Positions 30,051-41,147 are shown, counted from the stretch's first letter. The stretch: 64,000 nt of DNA from Pseudomonadota bacterium (GCA_018261615.1 JAGTSE010000013.1:1-64000); one strand, 5' to 3'. The notes: generated by a model from the sequence alone, not told the origin. Numbers and translations: made by a program.

Positions 30051-32309
30051 ATGAGCGATATGGCAGAGCGCCTTGCGCTGCATGAATTTACGGAAAACGC
30101 ATACCTGAACTACTCCATGTACGTCATCATGGATCGTGCGTTACCGTTTATCGGTGATGGCCTGAAACCGGTTCAGCGCCGCATCGTTTACGCAATGTCA
30201 GAGCTGGGTTTGAACGCCAGCGCGAAGTTTAAAAAATCCGCCCGTACGGTCGGCGATGTATTGGGTAAATATCATCCGCACGGCGACAGCGCCTGTTACG
30301 AAGCGATGGTGCTGATGGCGCAGCCGTTCTCCTACCGTTATCCGCTGGTGGATGGCCAGGGCAACTGGGGCGCGCCGGACGATCCGAAGTCCTTTGCAGC
30401 CATGCGTTATACCGAATCCCGCCTGTCGAAATACGCCGAACTGCTGCTCAGTGAACTGGGTCAGGGCACCGTTGACTGGCTGCCGAACTTTGACGGTACG
30501 TTGCAGGAGCCGAAAATGCTGCCAGCGCGGTTGCCGAACATCCTACTGAACGGCACCACCGGTATTGCAGTCGGGATGGCGACAGACATTCCTCCGCACA
30601 ACCTGCGTGAAGTGGCGAATGCTGCCATCGCCCTGATTGAACAGCCGAAAACCACGCTTGATCAACTGTTGGATATCGTGCAAGGGCCAGATTATCCGAC
30701 CGAAGCAGAGATCATCACCCCACGCGCTGAAATCCGCAAAATCTACCAGAACGGTCGCGGCTCGGTGCGTATGCGCGCGGTATGGAAAAAAGAGGATGGC
30801 GCAGTGGTGATCACGGCGCTGCCGCATCAGGTTTCCGGCGCGCGCGTGCTGGAGCAGATTGCCGCCCAGATGCGCAATAAAAAGCTGCCGATGGTCGACG
30901 ATCTGCGTGACGAGTCGGATCATGAAAACCCGACGCGTCTGGTGATTGTGCCGCGCTCTAATCGCGTGGATATGGAGCAGGTGATGAATCACCTGTTTGC
31001 AACCACCGATCTGGAAAAGAGCTACCGCATCAACCTGAACATGATCGGTCTGGATGGTCGTCCGGCGGTGAAAAACCTGCTGGAGATCCTTACCGAATGG
31101 CTGGCGTTCCGCCGCGATACCGTACGCCGCCGTCTGAACCATCGTCTGGAGAAAGTACTTAAGCGCCTGCATATCCTTGAAGGTTTGCTGGTGGCGTTTC
31201 TTAATATCGACGAAGTGATCGAAATTATCCGTACTGAAGATGATCCGAAACCGGCGTTGATGTCGCGTTTTGGCATCAGTGAAACGCAGGCGGAAGCGAT
31301 CCTTGAGTTAAAACTGCGTCATCTCGCCAAACTGGAAGAGATGAAAATTCGCGGTGAGCAGAACGAGCTGGAAAAAGAGCGCGATCAGTTGCAGGCGATC
31401 CTGGCTTCCGAGCGCAAGATGGACAATCTGCTGAAGAAAGAGTTGCAGGCTGATGCCGCGGCATTTGGCGACGATCGCCGTTCGCCGCTGCATGAGCGTG
31501 AAGAAGCGAAAGCGATGAGCGAGCATGACATGCAGCCGTCTGAGCCGGTCACCATCGTGCTGTCGCAAATGGGCTGGGTGCGCAGCGCCAAAGGGCATGA
31601 CATTGATGCGCAGGGCCTGAGCTTCAAAGCCGGAGACAGTTGGAAGGCGTCGGTGAAAGGTAAGAGCAGCCAGCCCGTGGTGTTTGTTGATACCACCGGG
31701 CGCAGCTACGCTATCGATCCGATTACGTTGCCATCTGCACGCGGCCAGGGCGAGCCGTTAACCGGTAAGCTGACGCTGCCGCCGGGCGCGACGGTTGAGC
31801 ATATGCTCATGAGTAACGATGATCAGAAGCTGCTGATGGCTTCCGATGCCGGTTACGGTTTTGTCTGCACCTTCAATGATTTAGTGGCGCGTAACCGGGC
31901 CGGGAAAACGCTGATCAGCTTGCCGGACGGGGCGAAAGTGATGCCGCCGCTGGCGATCGACAACGATGACGATATGCTGCTGGCCATCACCACCGCAGGG
32001 CGCATGCTGATGTTCCCGGTGAGCGATCTGCCGCAGTTGTCGAAAGGCAAAGGCAACAAGATCATCGGTATTCCGTCGGCGGATGCGGCGAAAGGTGTTG
32101 ATGGCCTGGCGCATCTTTATTTGCTGCCGCCGCTCAGCACGCTGACCATTCATGTCGGCAAACGTAAAATCAAACTGCGTCCGGAAGAGTTGCAGAAAGT
32201 GCAGGGCGAGCGCGGACGCCGCGGTACGCTGATGCGCGGCTTGCAGAAAATCGACCGCGTGGAGATTGATGCACCTTCCCGTCCGACGGCTGGCGATAGC
32301 GAAGAATAA
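30051..32309 (+). CDS. parC: DNA topoisomerase IV subunit A ParC
   Basis: DNA breakage-reunion subunit of topoisomerase IV. The 752-residue product matches E. coli ParC. The catalytic Tyr120 is in [10 protein letters not shown]. The quinolone-resistance region [11 protein letters not shown] keeps Ser80 and Glu84, the susceptible wild-type residues. The C-terminal domain has the beta-pinwheel repeats from about residue 490. It is about 20 kb from parE, and the next gene is plsC as in E. coli. Confidence 0.98.
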   Translation: MSDMAERLALHEFTENAYLNYSMYVIMDRALPFIGDGLKPVQRRIVYAMSELGLNASAKFKKSARTVGDVLGKYHPHGDSACYEAMVLMAQPFSYRYPLVDGQGNWGAPDDPKSFAAMRYTESRLSKYAELLLSELGQGTVDWLPNFDGTLQEPKMLPARLPNILLNGTTGIAVGMATDIPPHNLREVANAAIALIEQPKTTLDQLLDIVQGPDYPTEAEIITPRAEIRKIYQNGRGSVRMRAVWKKEDGAVVITALPHQVSGARVLEQIAAQMRNKKLPMVDDLRDESDHENPTRLVIVPRSNRVDMEQVMNHLFATTDLEKSYRINLNMIGLDGRPAVKNLLEILTEWLAFRRDTVRRRLNHRLEKVLKRLHILEGLLVAFLNIDEVIEIIRTEDDPKPALMSRFGISETQAEAILELKLRHLAKLEEMKIRGEQNELEKERDQLQAILASERKMDNLLKKELQADAAAFGDDRRSPLHEREEAKAMSEHDMQPSEPVTIVLSQMGWVRSAKGHDIDAQGLSFKAGDSWKASVKGKSSQPVVFVDTTGRSYAIDPITLPSARGQGEPLTGKLTLPPGATVEHMLMSNDDQKLLMASDAGYGFVCTFNDLVARNRAGKTLISLPDGAKVMPPLAIDNDDDMLLAITTAGRMLMFPVSDLPQLSKGKGNKIIGIPSADAAKGVDGLAHLYLLPPLSTLTIHVGKRKIKLRPEELQKVQGERGRRGTLMRGLQKIDRVEIDAPSRPTAGDSEE

Positions 32310-32532
32310 TCTTCCTAAAGTGTGCGCCTCTCCTTTCTTGAGGGGCGCATGTACACGTAAAATTTCCCGTAAAAGCGTTGTTTATTCGTGCATTGCGATT
32401 AACAATACGTTGTTTTAAAGGCCGCATAACACAAAAGCCCAGACCAGGTAATGGTCATCGGTGGTACAGCCTGTTTTGGCGTCATTGCAGGCATGGATAT
32501 TATGCTCAAAGGTATGGGCTTCAGAGGTCGCT

Positions 32533-33270
32533 ATGCTATTCATTTTTCGTGTAATCATCGTTGTTATTTACTCCATTCTGGTGTCCATATTCGGGTCAAT
32601 CTACTGTCTGTTCAGTCCGCGTAATCCTAAGCATGTCGCCACGTTCGGCCATATGTTTGGTCGCCTTGCGCCGGTGCTTGGGCTGAAAGTGGAAACCCGC
32701 CTGCCGCCGGGCGCTGAGAAATTCGGTAACGCTATTTACATCGCCAACCACCAGAACAACTACGATATGGTTACGGCGTCCAGTATTGTGTTGCCGCCAA
32801 CGGTGACAGTGGGCAAAAAGAGCCTGCTGTGGATCCCATTTTTCGGCCAGCTTTACTGGCTGACAGGCAACTTGCTGATCGACCGTGATAACCGCGCGAA
32901 AGCACACGGGACCATTGCTCAGGTGGTGAAACAGATCCAGAAACGCAATATTTCCATCTGGATGTTCCCGGAAGGCACTCGCAGCCGTGGCCGCGGTCTG
33001 CTGCCGTTTAAAACTGGCGCATTTCACGCGGCGATTGCGGCGGGCGTGCCGATTATCCCGGTTTGTGTTTCCACTACTTCTAACAAAATCAACCTTAACC
33101 GCTTGCGTAATGGGCTGGCGATTGTCGAGATGCTGCCGCCTATTGATGTGGCGCAGTTTGGTAAAGATCAGGTTCGCCAACTGGCGACGCACTGCCATGA
33201 TCTGATGGCAAAAAAGATTGAAGAGCTTGATAAAGAAGTTGCCGAACGCGAAGCAACTGGTCGGGTTTAA
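32533..33270 (+). CDS. plsC: 1-acyl-sn-glycerol-3-phosphate acyltransferase PlsC
   Basis: Inner-membrane enzyme that acylates lysophosphatidic acid to phosphatidic acid. With the start at 32533 the product is 245 residues, as in E. coli; a longer frame from 32461 adds sequence without homology. A hydrophobic N-terminus (LFIFRVIIVVIYSILVSIFG) precedes the HX4D catalytic motif ANHQNNYDM near residue 73 and the FPEGTRSRGRG glycerol-phosphate-binding block. AGAGGTCG lies before the ATG. ftsP follows 72 bases later. Confidence 0.97.
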   Translation: MLFIFRVIIVVIYSILVSIFGSIYCLFSPRNPKHVATFGHMFGRLAPVLGLKVETRLPPGAEKFGNAIYIANHQNNYDMVTASSIVLPPTVTVGKKSLLWIPFFGQLYWLTGNLLIDRDNRAKAHGTIAQVVKQIQKRNISIWMFPEGTRSRGRGLLPFKTGAFHAAIAAGVPIIPVCVSTTSNKINLNRLRNGLAIVEMLPPIDVAQFGKDQVRQLATHCHDLMAKKIEELDKEVAEREATGRV

Positions 33271-33342
33271 TCTTTCGTCACAAAGTAAGTCCGGCGGCGG
33301 TATCGCTTTCGGCGTATTGAGTTAGTTTTATACGGAGCAAAT

Positions 33343-34755
33343 ATGTCACTCAGTCGGCGTCAGTTTCTTCAGGCATCAGGAGTTGCGCTTTGTGCAGGCG
33401 CGGTGCCGCTGAGGGTAAATGCTGCCGGGCAGCAACCTCCGCTGCCGGTTCCTCCTCTGCTGGAATCGCGACGCGGCCAGCCGCTGTTTATGACGCTGCA
33501 ACGTGCGCACTGGTCATTTGCTACCGGTACTCGCGCGCAGGTCTCCGGTATTAACGGGCGTTACCTGGGGCCGACTGTTCGCGTCTGGAACGGTGACGAC
33601 GTTAAGCTGATCTACAGTAACCGACTGGCGGAAAAAGTCGCCATGACCGTCAGCGGTTTGCAGGTGCCTGGCCCGCTGATGGGCGGTGCCGCGCGGATGA
33701 TGACGGCGAACAACGACTGGGCGCCGGTGCTGCCGATCCGCCAGAGCGCGGCAACGCTGTGGTATCACGCCAACACGCCAAATCGCAGCGCTCAACAGGT
33801 CTACAGCGGCCTTGCCGGTATGTGGCTGGTGGAAGACGAAATCAGCAAATCGCTGCCAGTGCCGAACCACTACGGCGTGGATGATTTTCCGATCATTATT
33901 CAGGATAAAAGGCTGGATAACTTCGGTACGCCGGAGTACAGCGAGCCGGGGAGCGGGGGATTTGTCGGCGATACCCTGATGGTGAACGGCGCGCAAAGCC
34001 CGTATGTTGAGGTCTCGCGCGGGTGGGTACGCCTGCGTTTACTGAATGCCTCCAACTCTCGCCGCTATCAGTTGCAAATGAGCGATGGCCGCGCGCTGCA
34101 TGTGATTGCGGGCGATCAGGGTTTTTTACCTGCGCCCGTTACCGTGAAACAACTGTCGCTGGCGCCCGGCGAGCGTCGCGAAGTGCTGGTGAATATGACC
34201 AACGGGGATGAAGTGTCGATCACCTGCGGCGAGGCGGCGAGTTTGATGGACAGGCTGCGCGGCATTTTTGAGCCGTCCAGCATTTTAATCTCCACGTTGG
34301 TGCTGACGCTGCGTCCGACCGGGCTGCTGCCGCTGGTGACTGATACGCTGCCGATGCGCTTGCTGCCGTCCGATGTCATGGCCGGCACGCCGACGCGCAG
34401 CCGCGATATTACGTTGGGCAGCGATCCGGGCATTAACGGCCAATTGTGGGACACGCAGCGTATTGATATCACTGCTCAGCAAGGAACATGGGAACGATGG
34501 ACCGTGCGCGCAGAAATGCCACAATCGTTTCACATTGAAGGCGTAATGCTCCTCGTGCGCAACGTGAACGGCGCGTTGCCGTTCCCGGAAGATCGTGGCT
34601 GGAAAGACACGGTGTGGATCGACGGGCAGGTTGAGCTACTGGTGTGGTTCGGTCAGCCTTCATGGCCGCACTTTCCTTTTCAGTTCCAGAGCCAGACGCT
34701 GGAAATGGCCGATCGCGGCTCGGTGGGGCAACTGCTGGTCAACCCATCGGCGTAA
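33343..34755 (+). CDS. ftsP: Cell-division protein FtsP (SufI)
   Basis: Tat-exported, multicopper-oxidase-fold protein that protects the divisome under stress. The 470-residue precursor begins MSLSRRQFLQASGVALCAGA with the twin-arginine motif SRRQFLQ and a cut near VNA-AG. Three cupredoxin domains follow. As in E. coli SufI, the copper-ligand HXH clusters of true oxidases are largely absent, so no redox function is expected. GGAG-like sequence precedes the start. It may be transcribed with plsC. Confidence 0.96.
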   Translation: MSLSRRQFLQASGVALCAGAVPLRVNAAGQQPPLPVPPLLESRRGQPLFMTLQRAHWSFATGTRAQVSGINGRYLGPTVRVWNGDDVKLIYSNRLAEKVAMTVSGLQVPGPLMGGAARMMTANNDWAPVLPIRQSAATLWYHANTPNRSAQQVYSGLAGMWLVEDEISKSLPVPNHYGVDDFPIIIQDKRLDNFGTPEYSEPGSGGFVGDTLMVNGAQSPYVEVSRGWVRLRLLNASNSRRYQLQMSDGRALHVIAGDQGFLPAPVTVKQLSLAPGERREVLVNMTNGDEVSITCGEAASLMDRLRGIFEPSSILISTLVLTLRPTGLLPLVTDTLPMRLLPSDVMAGTPTRSRDITLGSDPGINGQLWDTQRIDITAQQGTWERWTVRAEMPQSFHIEGVMLLVRNVNGALPFPEDRGWKDTVWIDGQVELLVWFGQPSWPHFPFQFQSQTLEMADRGSVGQLLVNPSA

Positions 34756-34906
34756 GTTCCACAGCTTGATAACATATATACCAGGCTTATGTTTCTTGTG
34801 CTTTTCGGGCAAGGGAAACAAGCGCGTAATACTCCTTCATTTCCCGCTACAATCCGGCGTATAATCGCCGGCCTTTGATTATTTTTTTACCAATTTTGGA
34901 AGCAAA

Positions 34907-37090
34907 ATGAGCGCAATATCCCTGATCCAGCCGGATCGAGACCTTTTCTCCTGGCCCCAGTACTGGGCAGCCTGCTTCGGCCCTGCGCCTTTTTTGCCGA
35001 TGACACGCGAAGAGATGGATCAACTTGGCTGGGATAGCTGCGACATTATTCTGGTTACCGGCGATGCGTATGTCGATCACCCGAGCTTCGGCATGGCGAT
35101 TTGCGGGCGTATGCTGGAAGCGCAGGGTTTCCGTGTCGGCATCATTTCCCAGCCGGACTGGAACAGCAAAGACGATTTTATGCGTCTGGGCAAACCGAAC
35201 CTGTTCTTCGGCGTAACCGCCGGGAACATGGACTCGATGATCAACCGCTATACCGCCGATCGTAAGCTGCGCCACGACGATGCCTACACGGCGGATAACG
35301 TTGCCGGTAAACGTCCGGATCGCGCCACGCTGGTTTATACCCAGCGCTGCAAAGAGGCATGGAAAGATGTGCCGGTGATCCTTGGCGGCATTGAAGCCAG
35401 CCTGCGCCGTACCGCGCATTACGATTACTGGTCCGATACCGTGCGCCGCTCGGTATTGATTGATGCCAAAGCGGATATGCTGATGTTCGGCAACGGTGAA
35501 CGGCCGCTGGTTGAAGTGGCGCACCGTCTTGCTGCCGGGGAGCCGATCGCGGAGATCCGTGATGTTCGCAACACAGCGATCATTGTTAAGGAAGCGTTGC
35601 CAGGCTGGAGCGGAGTAGACTCTACCCGTCTGGATACACCGGGAAAAATCGATCCGATCCCGCATCCTTATGGTGAAGATCTGCCGTGCGCGGATAATAA
35701 ACCGGTCGCACCGCAGGCGCAGGAAGTGAAGCACGTCACCGTTCAACCGCCGCGTCCGAAACCGTGGGAGAAAACCTATGTGCTGTTGCCTTCCTACGAG
35801 AAGGTAAAAAGCGACAAGGTGCTCTACGCGCATGCGTCGCGTATTTTGCACCATGAAACTAACCCCGGTTGCGCCCGTGCGTTGTTACAAAAGCATGGCG
35901 ATCGTTATATCTGGATCAACCCGCCAGCGATCCCACTTTCCACCGAAGAGATGGACAGCGTTTTTGCGCTGCCGTACCAGCGCGTGCCGCATCCGTCATA
36001 CGGTAAGAGCCGTATTCCGGCGTACGAGATGATCCGTTTTTCGATCAACATCATGCGCGGCTGTTTTGGCGGATGCTCTTTCTGCTCCATTACCGAACAT
36101 GAAGGGCGCATTATTCAGAGTCGCTCTGAAGATTCGATCATCAATGAAATCGAAGCGATCCGTGATTCAGTGCCGGGCTTTACCGGCGTGATTTCCGATC
36201 TGGGCGGCCCGACGGCCAACATGTATATGCTGCGCTGCAAATCGCCGCGTGCGGAGCAAACCTGCCGTCGTCTCTCCTGTGTCTATCCGGATATCTGCCC
36301 GCACATGGACACCAACCATCAGCCGACCATCGATCTCTATCGCCGTGCACGCAGCCTGAAAGGCATCAAGAAGATCCTGATTGCCTCTGGTGTGCGTTAC
36401 GATCTGGCGGTGGAGGATCCGCGTTATGTGAAGGAACTGGCGACGCACCACGTTGGTGGTTACCTAAAGATCGCTCCTGAGCATACCGAAGAGGGGCCAC
36501 TGTCGAAAATGATGAAGCCAGGCATGGGCAGCTACGATCGCTTTAAACAGTTGTTCGATACCTACTCGAAAGAGGCGGGTAAAGAACAGTATCTGATCCC
36601 GTATTTTATCTCGGCGCACCCTGGCACGCGTGACGAGGATATGGTGAATCTGGCGCTGTGGCTGAAACGCCACCGTTTCCGTCTCGACCAGGTGCAGAAC
36701 TTCTATCCTTCGCCGCTGGCTAACTCAACCACCATGTATTACACCGGCAAAAACCCGCTGTCTAAAATCGACTACAAGAGCGAGGAAGTGGTTGTGCCGA
36801 GAGGGGATAAACAGCGTCGTCTGCATAAAGCGCTGCTGCGTTACCATGATCCGGCGAACTGGCCACTGCTGCGCGAAGCGCTGGAAGCAATGGGCAAGAA
36901 GCATCTGATCGGTTCACGCCGTGATTGCCTGGTGCCTGCGCCGACGCTGGACGAGATGCGTGAAGCACGCCGCCAGAATCGCCAGTCGCGCCCGGCCCTG
37001 ACCAAACATACACCGATTGTGCACCAGCGCAGCAACGGCAAGAACGCCGCTGTGGCTCCGGCGAAAAAGCGCGCGCCGCGCGTTCGTTAA
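34907..37090 (+). CDS. ygiQ: Radical SAM protein YgiQ
   Basis: Large radical-SAM protein (UPF0313 family) of unknown substrate. The 727-residue product has an N-terminal domain with [17 protein letters not shown], then the cluster motif [12 protein letters not shown] (CxxxCxxC) near residue 385, with GGPTANMY and [19 protein letters not shown] downstream. The C-terminal tail is basic (KKRAPRVR). E. coli YgiQ is similar at 739 residues. It ends at a strong terminator shared with dkgA. Confidence 0.95.
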   Translation: MSAISLIQPDRDLFSWPQYWAACFGPAPFLPMTREEMDQLGWDSCDIILVTGDAYVDHPSFGMAICGRMLEAQGFRVGIISQPDWNSKDDFMRLGKPNLFFGVTAGNMDSMINRYTADRKLRHDDAYTADNVAGKRPDRATLVYTQRCKEAWKDVPVILGGIEASLRRTAHYDYWSDTVRRSVLIDAKADMLMFGNGERPLVEVAHRLAAGEPIAEIRDVRNTAIIVKEALPGWSGVDSTRLDTPGKIDPIPHPYGEDLPCADNKPVAPQAQEVKHVTVQPPRPKPWEKTYVLLPSYEKVKSDKVLYAHASRILHHETNPGCARALLQKHGDRYIWINPPAIPLSTEEMDSVFALPYQRVPHPSYGKSRIPAYEMIRFSINIMRGCFGGCSFCSITEHEGRIIQSRSEDSIINEIEAIRDSVPGFTGVISDLGGPTANMYMLRCKSPRAEQTCRRLSCVYPDICPHMDTNHQPTIDLYRRARSLKGIKKILIASGVRYDLAVEDPRYVKELATHHVGGYLKIAPEHTEEGPLSKMMKPGMGSYDRFKQLFDTYSKEAGKEQYLIPYFISAHPGTRDEDMVNLALWLKRHRFRLDQVQNFYPSPLANSTTMYYTGKNPLSKIDYKSEEVVVPRGDKQRRLHKALLRYHDPANWPLLREALEAMGKKHLIGSRRDCLVPAPTLDEMREARRQNRQSRPALTKHTPIVHQRSNGKNAAVAPAKKRAPRVR

Positions 37091-37100
37091 CGCAATAGCA

Positions 37101-37126
37101 AAACCCGGCAAAATACGCCGGGTTTT
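37101..37126. terminator. Bidirectional terminator between ygiQ and dkgA
   Basis: AAACCCGGC (37101-37109) pairs with GCCGGGTTT (37117-37125) around AAAATAC, and T residues stand on both strands after the stem. It lies between the converging 3' ends of ygiQ and dkgA. Confidence 0.9.
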
Positions 37127-37150
37127 GTTTATCAGTAACCGAAAAAGACG

Positions 37151-37978
37151 TTAACCGCCAAACTGATCCGGATCCGGCCCCAGCCGTTTACCCTGTTCCA
37201 GTTTGGCGATTTCCGCCAGCTCATCTTTGTCCAGACGGAAATCCCAGACATTGAAGTTCTCGGCAATACGCGCCGGAGTGACTGATTTCGGGATCACAAT
37301 CAGCCCGTTGTCGAGATGCCAGCGGATCACCACCTGCGCCGGTGTTTTGCCGTATTTATCCGCCAGATCGCGGATAATTTTCTGATCAAACACACCTTCG
37401 CCGCCCTGTGCCAGCGGGCTCCAGGATTCAGTCTGGATCCTGTGCGTGGCATTCCAGGCATGTAACTGGCGCTGCTGCATCAGCGGATGCAGCTCGATCT
37501 GATTGATCACCGGCGCCACACCGGTTTCATCGATGATCTTTTGCAGATGATGAACCTGGAAATTGCACACGCCGATGCTCTTCACCAGCCCTTGTTTTTG
37601 CAGTTCGATCATACCCTTCCAGGCGTCCACATAATGATCGATTGCCGGAACCGGCCAGTGCATCAGCCAGAGATCGATATAGTCGAGCTGGAGTTTTTTA
37701 AGGCTCTCCTGCAAGGCTTCTGCCGGTCGTTTCTGATCGTCGTTCCACAGTTTGGTGGTGATAAAGAGTTCATCGCGCGCCACGCCTGCACTGGCTAATG
37801 CTTTGCCAACGCCGTCTTCATTTTTGTAGGCCGTCGCGGTATCGATAGAACGATAGCCCACTTCCAGCGCTTTATGAATGGCGGTGACCACTTCCTCGTT
37901 GCTTGCTTTCCACACGCCAAGGCCGAGCTGCGGCATCAGGCTGCCATCGGAAAGCTTAATCACGGTGGGATGTGTCAT
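37151..37978 (-). CDS. dkgA: Aldo-keto reductase DkgA (2,5-diketo-D-gluconate reductase A)
   Basis: NADPH-dependent AKR5C reductase acting on 2,5-diketo-gluconate, methylglyoxal and beta-keto esters. The 275-residue length equals E. coli. Catalytic Asp and Tyr are in SIDTATAYKNE, the Lys in ITTKLW and the His in LMHWPVP; IPKSVTPARIAENFNVWDF binds NADPH. GGAG precedes the start. It follows yqhD on the same strand after a 9-bp hairpin; both belong to the aldehyde-stress regulon of YqhC. Confidence 0.96.
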   Translation of the reverse strand: MTHPTVIKLSDGSLMPQLGLGVWKASNEEVVTAIHKALEVGYRSIDTATAYKNEDGVGKALASAGVARDELFITTKLWNDDQKRPAEALQESLKKLQLDYIDLWLMHWPVPAIDHYVDAWKGMIELQKQGLVKSIGVCNFQVHHLQKIIDETGVAPVINQIELHPLMQQRQLHAWNATHRIQTESWSPLAQGGEGVFDQKIIRDLADKYGKTPAQVVIRWHLDNGLIVIPKSVTPARIAENFNVWDFRLDKDELAEIAKLEQGKRLGPDPDQFGG

Positions 37979-37998
37979 GCATTTCTCCTTTCAATAGG

Positions 37999-38021
37999 CT
38001 TACCGGGACAGGCCCGGTAAG
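37999..38021. repeat. Intercistronic hairpin between yqhD and dkgA
   Basis: CTTACCGGG and CCCGGTAAG form a perfect 9-bp stem with a 5-base loop. There is no T-run after it on the minus strand, so it probably stabilises or tunes the yqhD-dkgA mRNA rather than ending it. Confidence 0.65.
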
Positions 38022-38079
38022 GTGGTTTGCATTAAGTGTGGTCGAAAAACCCAAAAACGAAAGCCGGGCTTTTCAGTGC

Positions 38080-39243
38080 TTAGCGCGCCGCTTCGTAGAT
38101 ACGACGGCTGACATCCAGCGTAATATCGTGATGTTCGCCAAGCTGTGTCATGCCGTGTTCTTCCAGTTTTGCCAGTAGCGCCGGGATGGAGCTACCGTCA
38201 AGGCCGTAGCCAGAAAGATGCGTCGGTACGCCCATGCGTTCGAAGAAGTTGCGGGTGGCTTCGATTGCTGCATCAATGCGCTCATTTTCGGAACCCTCAG
38301 TGATATTCCATACGCGTTCTGCATATTGCAGCAGTTTTTCGCGTTTAGTTTCACGTTTTTCATTCCACAGCGCGGGCAGTACAATCGCCAGTGTTTGCGC
38401 GTGATCCAGCCCGTGCATTGCGGTCAGTTCATGGCCCAGCATATGGGTTGCCCAGTCCTGCGGTACGCCCGCGCCAATCAGACCGTTCAGCGCCTGTGTC
38501 GCTGCCCACATCACATTGGCGCGAACATCGTAGTTTTCCGGTTCCTGCAAGGCTTTCGGGCCTTCTTCGATAAGCGTCAGCAGAATGCCTTCAGCGAAAC
38601 GATCCTGAATTTTGCCGTTCACCGGCCAGGTGACGTACTGCTCAACGGTGTGCACGAACGCATCGACCACACCATTCGCAACCTGGCGCGGCGGCAGAGT
38701 GTAGGTATAAACCGGATCCAGCACGGCAAATACTGGCTGGACGAACGGCGAGTGGAATGCCTGCTTGTCACCTGTGGCTTTACGTGAAACCACGGCACCG
38801 GCATTGGATTCAGAGCCGGTAGCGGGCAGTGTCAGCACGGAACCCATCGGAATCGCGCGTTTAATTTCGCTACCACGGGTTTGCAGGATGTGCCACGGAT
38901 CGATGCCGTCAGCATAGTTTGCTGCAGCTGCGATAAATTTGCTGCCGTCCAGCACAGAACCCCCGCCCACGGCCAGCAGGAAGGTGACGTTTTGTTCGCG
39001 GACGATTTTCACTGCTTTCATCAGGGTTTCGTACGTCGGGTTTGGCTCGATACCGCTGAATTCAAGAATGTCCAGCCCTTCAAGCGCGCTGTAAACCTGA
39101 TCCAGTACGCCGTTTTTCTTCACGCTGCCGCCACCGTAAGTGATCAGCACGCGTGCGCCAGCCGGGATTTGTTCGCGCAGGTCGGCAATCGCGCCTTTAC
39201 CAAACAGAATGCGGGTCGGGGTATACAGATTGAAATTGTTCAT
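38080..39243 (-). CDS. yqhD: NADPH-dependent aldehyde reductase YqhD
   Basis: Iron-containing-type (group III) alcohol dehydrogenase fold with Zn, reducing short aldehydes such as glyoxal, acrolein and furfural. The start MNNFNLYTPTRILFG at 39243 gives 387 residues, as in E. coli. The cofactor loop GGGSVLDGSKF (near residue 95) is seen, as are metal-binding positions in DAFVHTVEQY and HMLGHELTAMHGLDHAQTL. yqhC is divergent and its product activates this gene. Confidence 0.97.
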   Translation of the reverse strand: MNNFNLYTPTRILFGKGAIADLREQIPAGARVLITYGGGSVKKNGVLDQVYSALEGLDILEFSGIEPNPTYETLMKAVKIVREQNVTFLLAVGGGSVLDGSKFIAAAANYADGIDPWHILQTRGSEIKRAIPMGSVLTLPATGSESNAGAVVSRKATGDKQAFHSPFVQPVFAVLDPVYTYTLPPRQVANGVVDAFVHTVEQYVTWPVNGKIQDRFAEGILLTLIEEGPKALQEPENYDVRANVMWAATQALNGLIGAGVPQDWATHMLGHELTAMHGLDHAQTLAIVLPALWNEKRETKREKLLQYAERVWNITEGSENERIDAAIEATRNFFERMGVPTHLSGYGLDGSSIPALLAKLEEHGMTQLGEHHDITLDVSRRIYEAAR

Positions 39244-39350
39244 TGCTCGTTCCCTTCTAACTAGAGGTGAAAGAAAAAGGAGGCAGCGGACTGCCTGATG
39301 ACGGTTATTGTGGTCGTGTGCATCTATTCTCTCAATGCACATTCCTGCCG

Positions 39351-39427
39351 ATGTCTTGCCTGTTTCTCCATGCGACTGGAGAAAAGGCACAAAACCCTGC
39401 ACACTGTGCTCGTCAAAATGTCTTGCC
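39351..39427. promoter_or_regulatory. Paired ATGTCTTGCC repeats in the yqhD-yqhC region
   Basis: The 10-base word ATGTCTTGCC occurs at 39351-39360 and again at 39418-39427, a start-to-start distance of 67 bases, in the region between the divergent yqhD and yqhC. These may be half sites for the AraC-family YqhC. Position and exact repetition are seen; binding is inferred. Confidence 0.4.
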
Positions 39428-39440
39428 GGAGTAGCGTAGA

Positions 39441-40340
39441 ATGAAGCGTGAAGAGATTTGCCTGCAACTGACAGAAAAAATTAAGCAATTGAAAATTAAA
39501 GAAAAGTATCTGAATGAGTTGTTGCCAGATATTCGCCTGTTGTACGGTACTCAGCCGGGAACCCGCACGCCGGTGATGTACCAGCCAGGGATCGTTTTTC
39601 TCTTTTCCGGCCATAAAATTGGTTATATTAATGAAAGGGTGTTCCGTTATGACACCAATGAATATTTGCTGCTGACGGTTCCGCTGCCGTTTGAGTGCGA
39701 AACGTTTGCTACTCCGGAAGTTCCGTTGGCGGGGTTGCGCTTAAATGTCGATATCCTGCAATTGCAGGAGTTGCTGATGGATATTGGTGAAGACGAATAT
39801 TTCCATCCTGGCGCTGCGGCCAGCGGTATCAACTCGGCGGTACTGTCAGAAGAGATCCTCTGCGCGGCTGAACGTTTACTGGATGTGATGGAGCATCCGC
39901 TGGACGCCCGTATTCTCGGTAAGCAGATTATCCGCGAAATGCTGTACCACGTACTGACCGGGCCGCGCGGCGAAGCGCTGCTGGCGCTGGTCAGCCGTCA
40001 GACGCATTTCAGCCTGATCAGCCGCGTGCTGAAACGTATTGAAAGCCAGTACACGGAAAATCTCAGCGTGGATCAGTTGGCGGCGGAAGCCAATATGAGC
40101 GTCTCTGCGTTTCACCACAACTTTAAGTCAGTTACCAGCACGTCGCCGTTGCAGTATTTGAAAACGTTCCGCCTGCACAAAGCGCGGATGCTGATGGTGC
40201 ATGACGGGATGAAAGCCAGCACGGCGGCAATACGCGTAGGGTATGAAAGCCCGTCGCAATTCAGCCGCGAATTTAAGCGTTATTTCGGCCTGACGCCGGG
40301 TGAAGATGTGGCAAGGATCCGTCTGATACAGGGCGCGTAA
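39441..40340 (+). CDS. yqhC: AraC-family regulator YqhC
   Basis: Activator of yqhD-dkgA in response to aldehydes. The 299-residue product has an AraC N-terminal domain ([40 protein letters not shown]) and a C-terminal pair of helix-turn-helices ([42 protein letters not shown]). It is divergent from yqhD. E. coli YqhC is somewhat longer at the N-terminus in some annotations. Confidence 0.95.
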   Translation: MKREEICLQLTEKIKQLKIKEKYLNELLPDIRLLYGTQPGTRTPVMYQPGIVFLFSGHKIGYINERVFRYDTNEYLLLTVPLPFECETFATPEVPLAGLRLNVDILQLQELLMDIGEDEYFHPGAAASGINSAVLSEEILCAAERLLDVMEHPLDARILGKQIIREMLYHVLTGPRGEALLALVSRQTHFSLISRVLKRIESQYTENLSVDQLAAEANMSVSAFHHNFKSVTSTSPLQYLKTFRLHKARMLMVHDGMKASTAAIRVGYESPSQFSREFKRYFGLTPGEDVARIRLIQGA

Positions 40341-40344
40341 TTTT

Positions 40345-40366
40345 CCCTCTCCTGGAGCGGAGAGGG
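40345..40366. terminator. Hairpin between yqhC and yghB
   Basis: CCCTCTCC (40345-40352) and GGAGAGGG (40359-40366) pair exactly around TGGAGC. It lies between convergent gene ends. Flanking T or A runs are short, so its terminator strength is uncertain. Confidence 0.5.
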
Positions 40367-40371
40367 GATAA

Positions 40372-41031
40372 TCAGGCGCTACAATACTTTTTCTTCAGCA
40401 CTACGGTGACCGCACCGACAAGACCAATCACCAGCAGGAACAGCGGCAGCAGCATCAGGAAGGTCATCACCTGATCTTCATGACGTTTGACGAAAGGGAT
40501 CATGCTGATGGCATAGCCCAGCGACATCACCACGCCAACCCACAGCAGCGCGCTCAGCCAGTTAAACAACTGGAAGCGGCGGTTCGACAGACCGGAAATG
40601 CCTGCCATGGTTGGCAGCAGCGTGCGCACAAACGCAAGAAAGCGACCGGCCAGCAGCGCCAGCAGACCATGACGGTCAAACATATAAGTCGCCCGTTCGT
40701 GATACTTCACCGGCAGATGCGACAGCCAGCTCTTTACCACCCGCGTATTGCCGAGCCATTTTCCTTGCAAATAACTCAGCCAGCAACCGAGGCTGGCAGC
40801 AGTGGTGAGGATCGCCAGGGTGGAGATGAAGTCCATGCAGCCGCGCGCAACCAGTGCGCCAGCGAGCAGTAAAAGGCTGTCGCCCGGTAAAAATGAGGCA
40901 GGAAGCAGGCCATTTTCTAAAAACAACGTGGCAAACATCACTAAATAAACGACACCGACAACATGTGGGTCTGCTAGCGCAGCAAAGTCGTGATGCCAGA
41001 GCGCAGCAATAATATCTTGAATAACAGCCAT
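40372..41031 (-). CDS. yghB: DedA-family membrane protein YghB
   Basis: Inner-membrane protein of the DedA/SNARE-associated family, needed with YqjA for normal cell division and envelope homeostasis in E. coli and now viewed as a lipid-carrier or proton-coupled transporter family. The 219-residue length equals E. coli. Signature blocks are [22 protein letters not shown] and [20 protein letters not shown], with acidic and arginine residues needed for function. It is downstream of metC on the same strand. Confidence 0.96.
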   Translation of the reverse strand: MAVIQDIIAALWHHDFAALADPHVVGVVYLVMFATLFLENGLLPASFLPGDSLLLLAGALVARGCMDFISTLAILTTAASLGCWLSYLQGKWLGNTRVVKSWLSHLPVKYHERATYMFDRHGLLALLAGRFLAFVRTLLPTMAGISGLSNRRFQLFNWLSALLWVGVVMSLGYAISMIPFVKRHEDQVMTFLMLLPLFLLVIGLVGAVTVVLKKKYCSA

Positions 41032-41094
41032 GGACTTTCCTGTGGTACTGCGTAGAGGAGGCTATTATACTCCAACTCGCCTGAAACACCTTGA

Positions 41095-41139
41095 TCCGGG
41101 GCGCAAGAAATAAGAAATTTCCTGCCTTGCTGCCCCGGA
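41095..41139. repeat. Large imperfect hairpin between metC and yghB
   Basis: TCCGGGGC (41095-41102) pairs with GCCCCGGA (41132-41139), and the stem goes on with GCAAG (41103-41107) and CTTGC (41126-41130), leaving one bulged T. The loop holds GAAATTTC. No U-run follows on the metC strand, so it may separate metC from yghB expression or protect mRNA. Confidence 0.55.
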
Positions 41140-41147
41140 CGTCAGGT

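Noticed and set aside
30291..30305. Possible fluoroquinolone-resistance change in parC
   Set aside because: Ser80 and Glu84 are the wild-type residues.
34847..35854. A 335-codon open frame on the minus strand
   Set aside because: It lies wholly over ygiQ, a highly conserved gene, and shows the Arg/His-rich composition typical of antisense frames.
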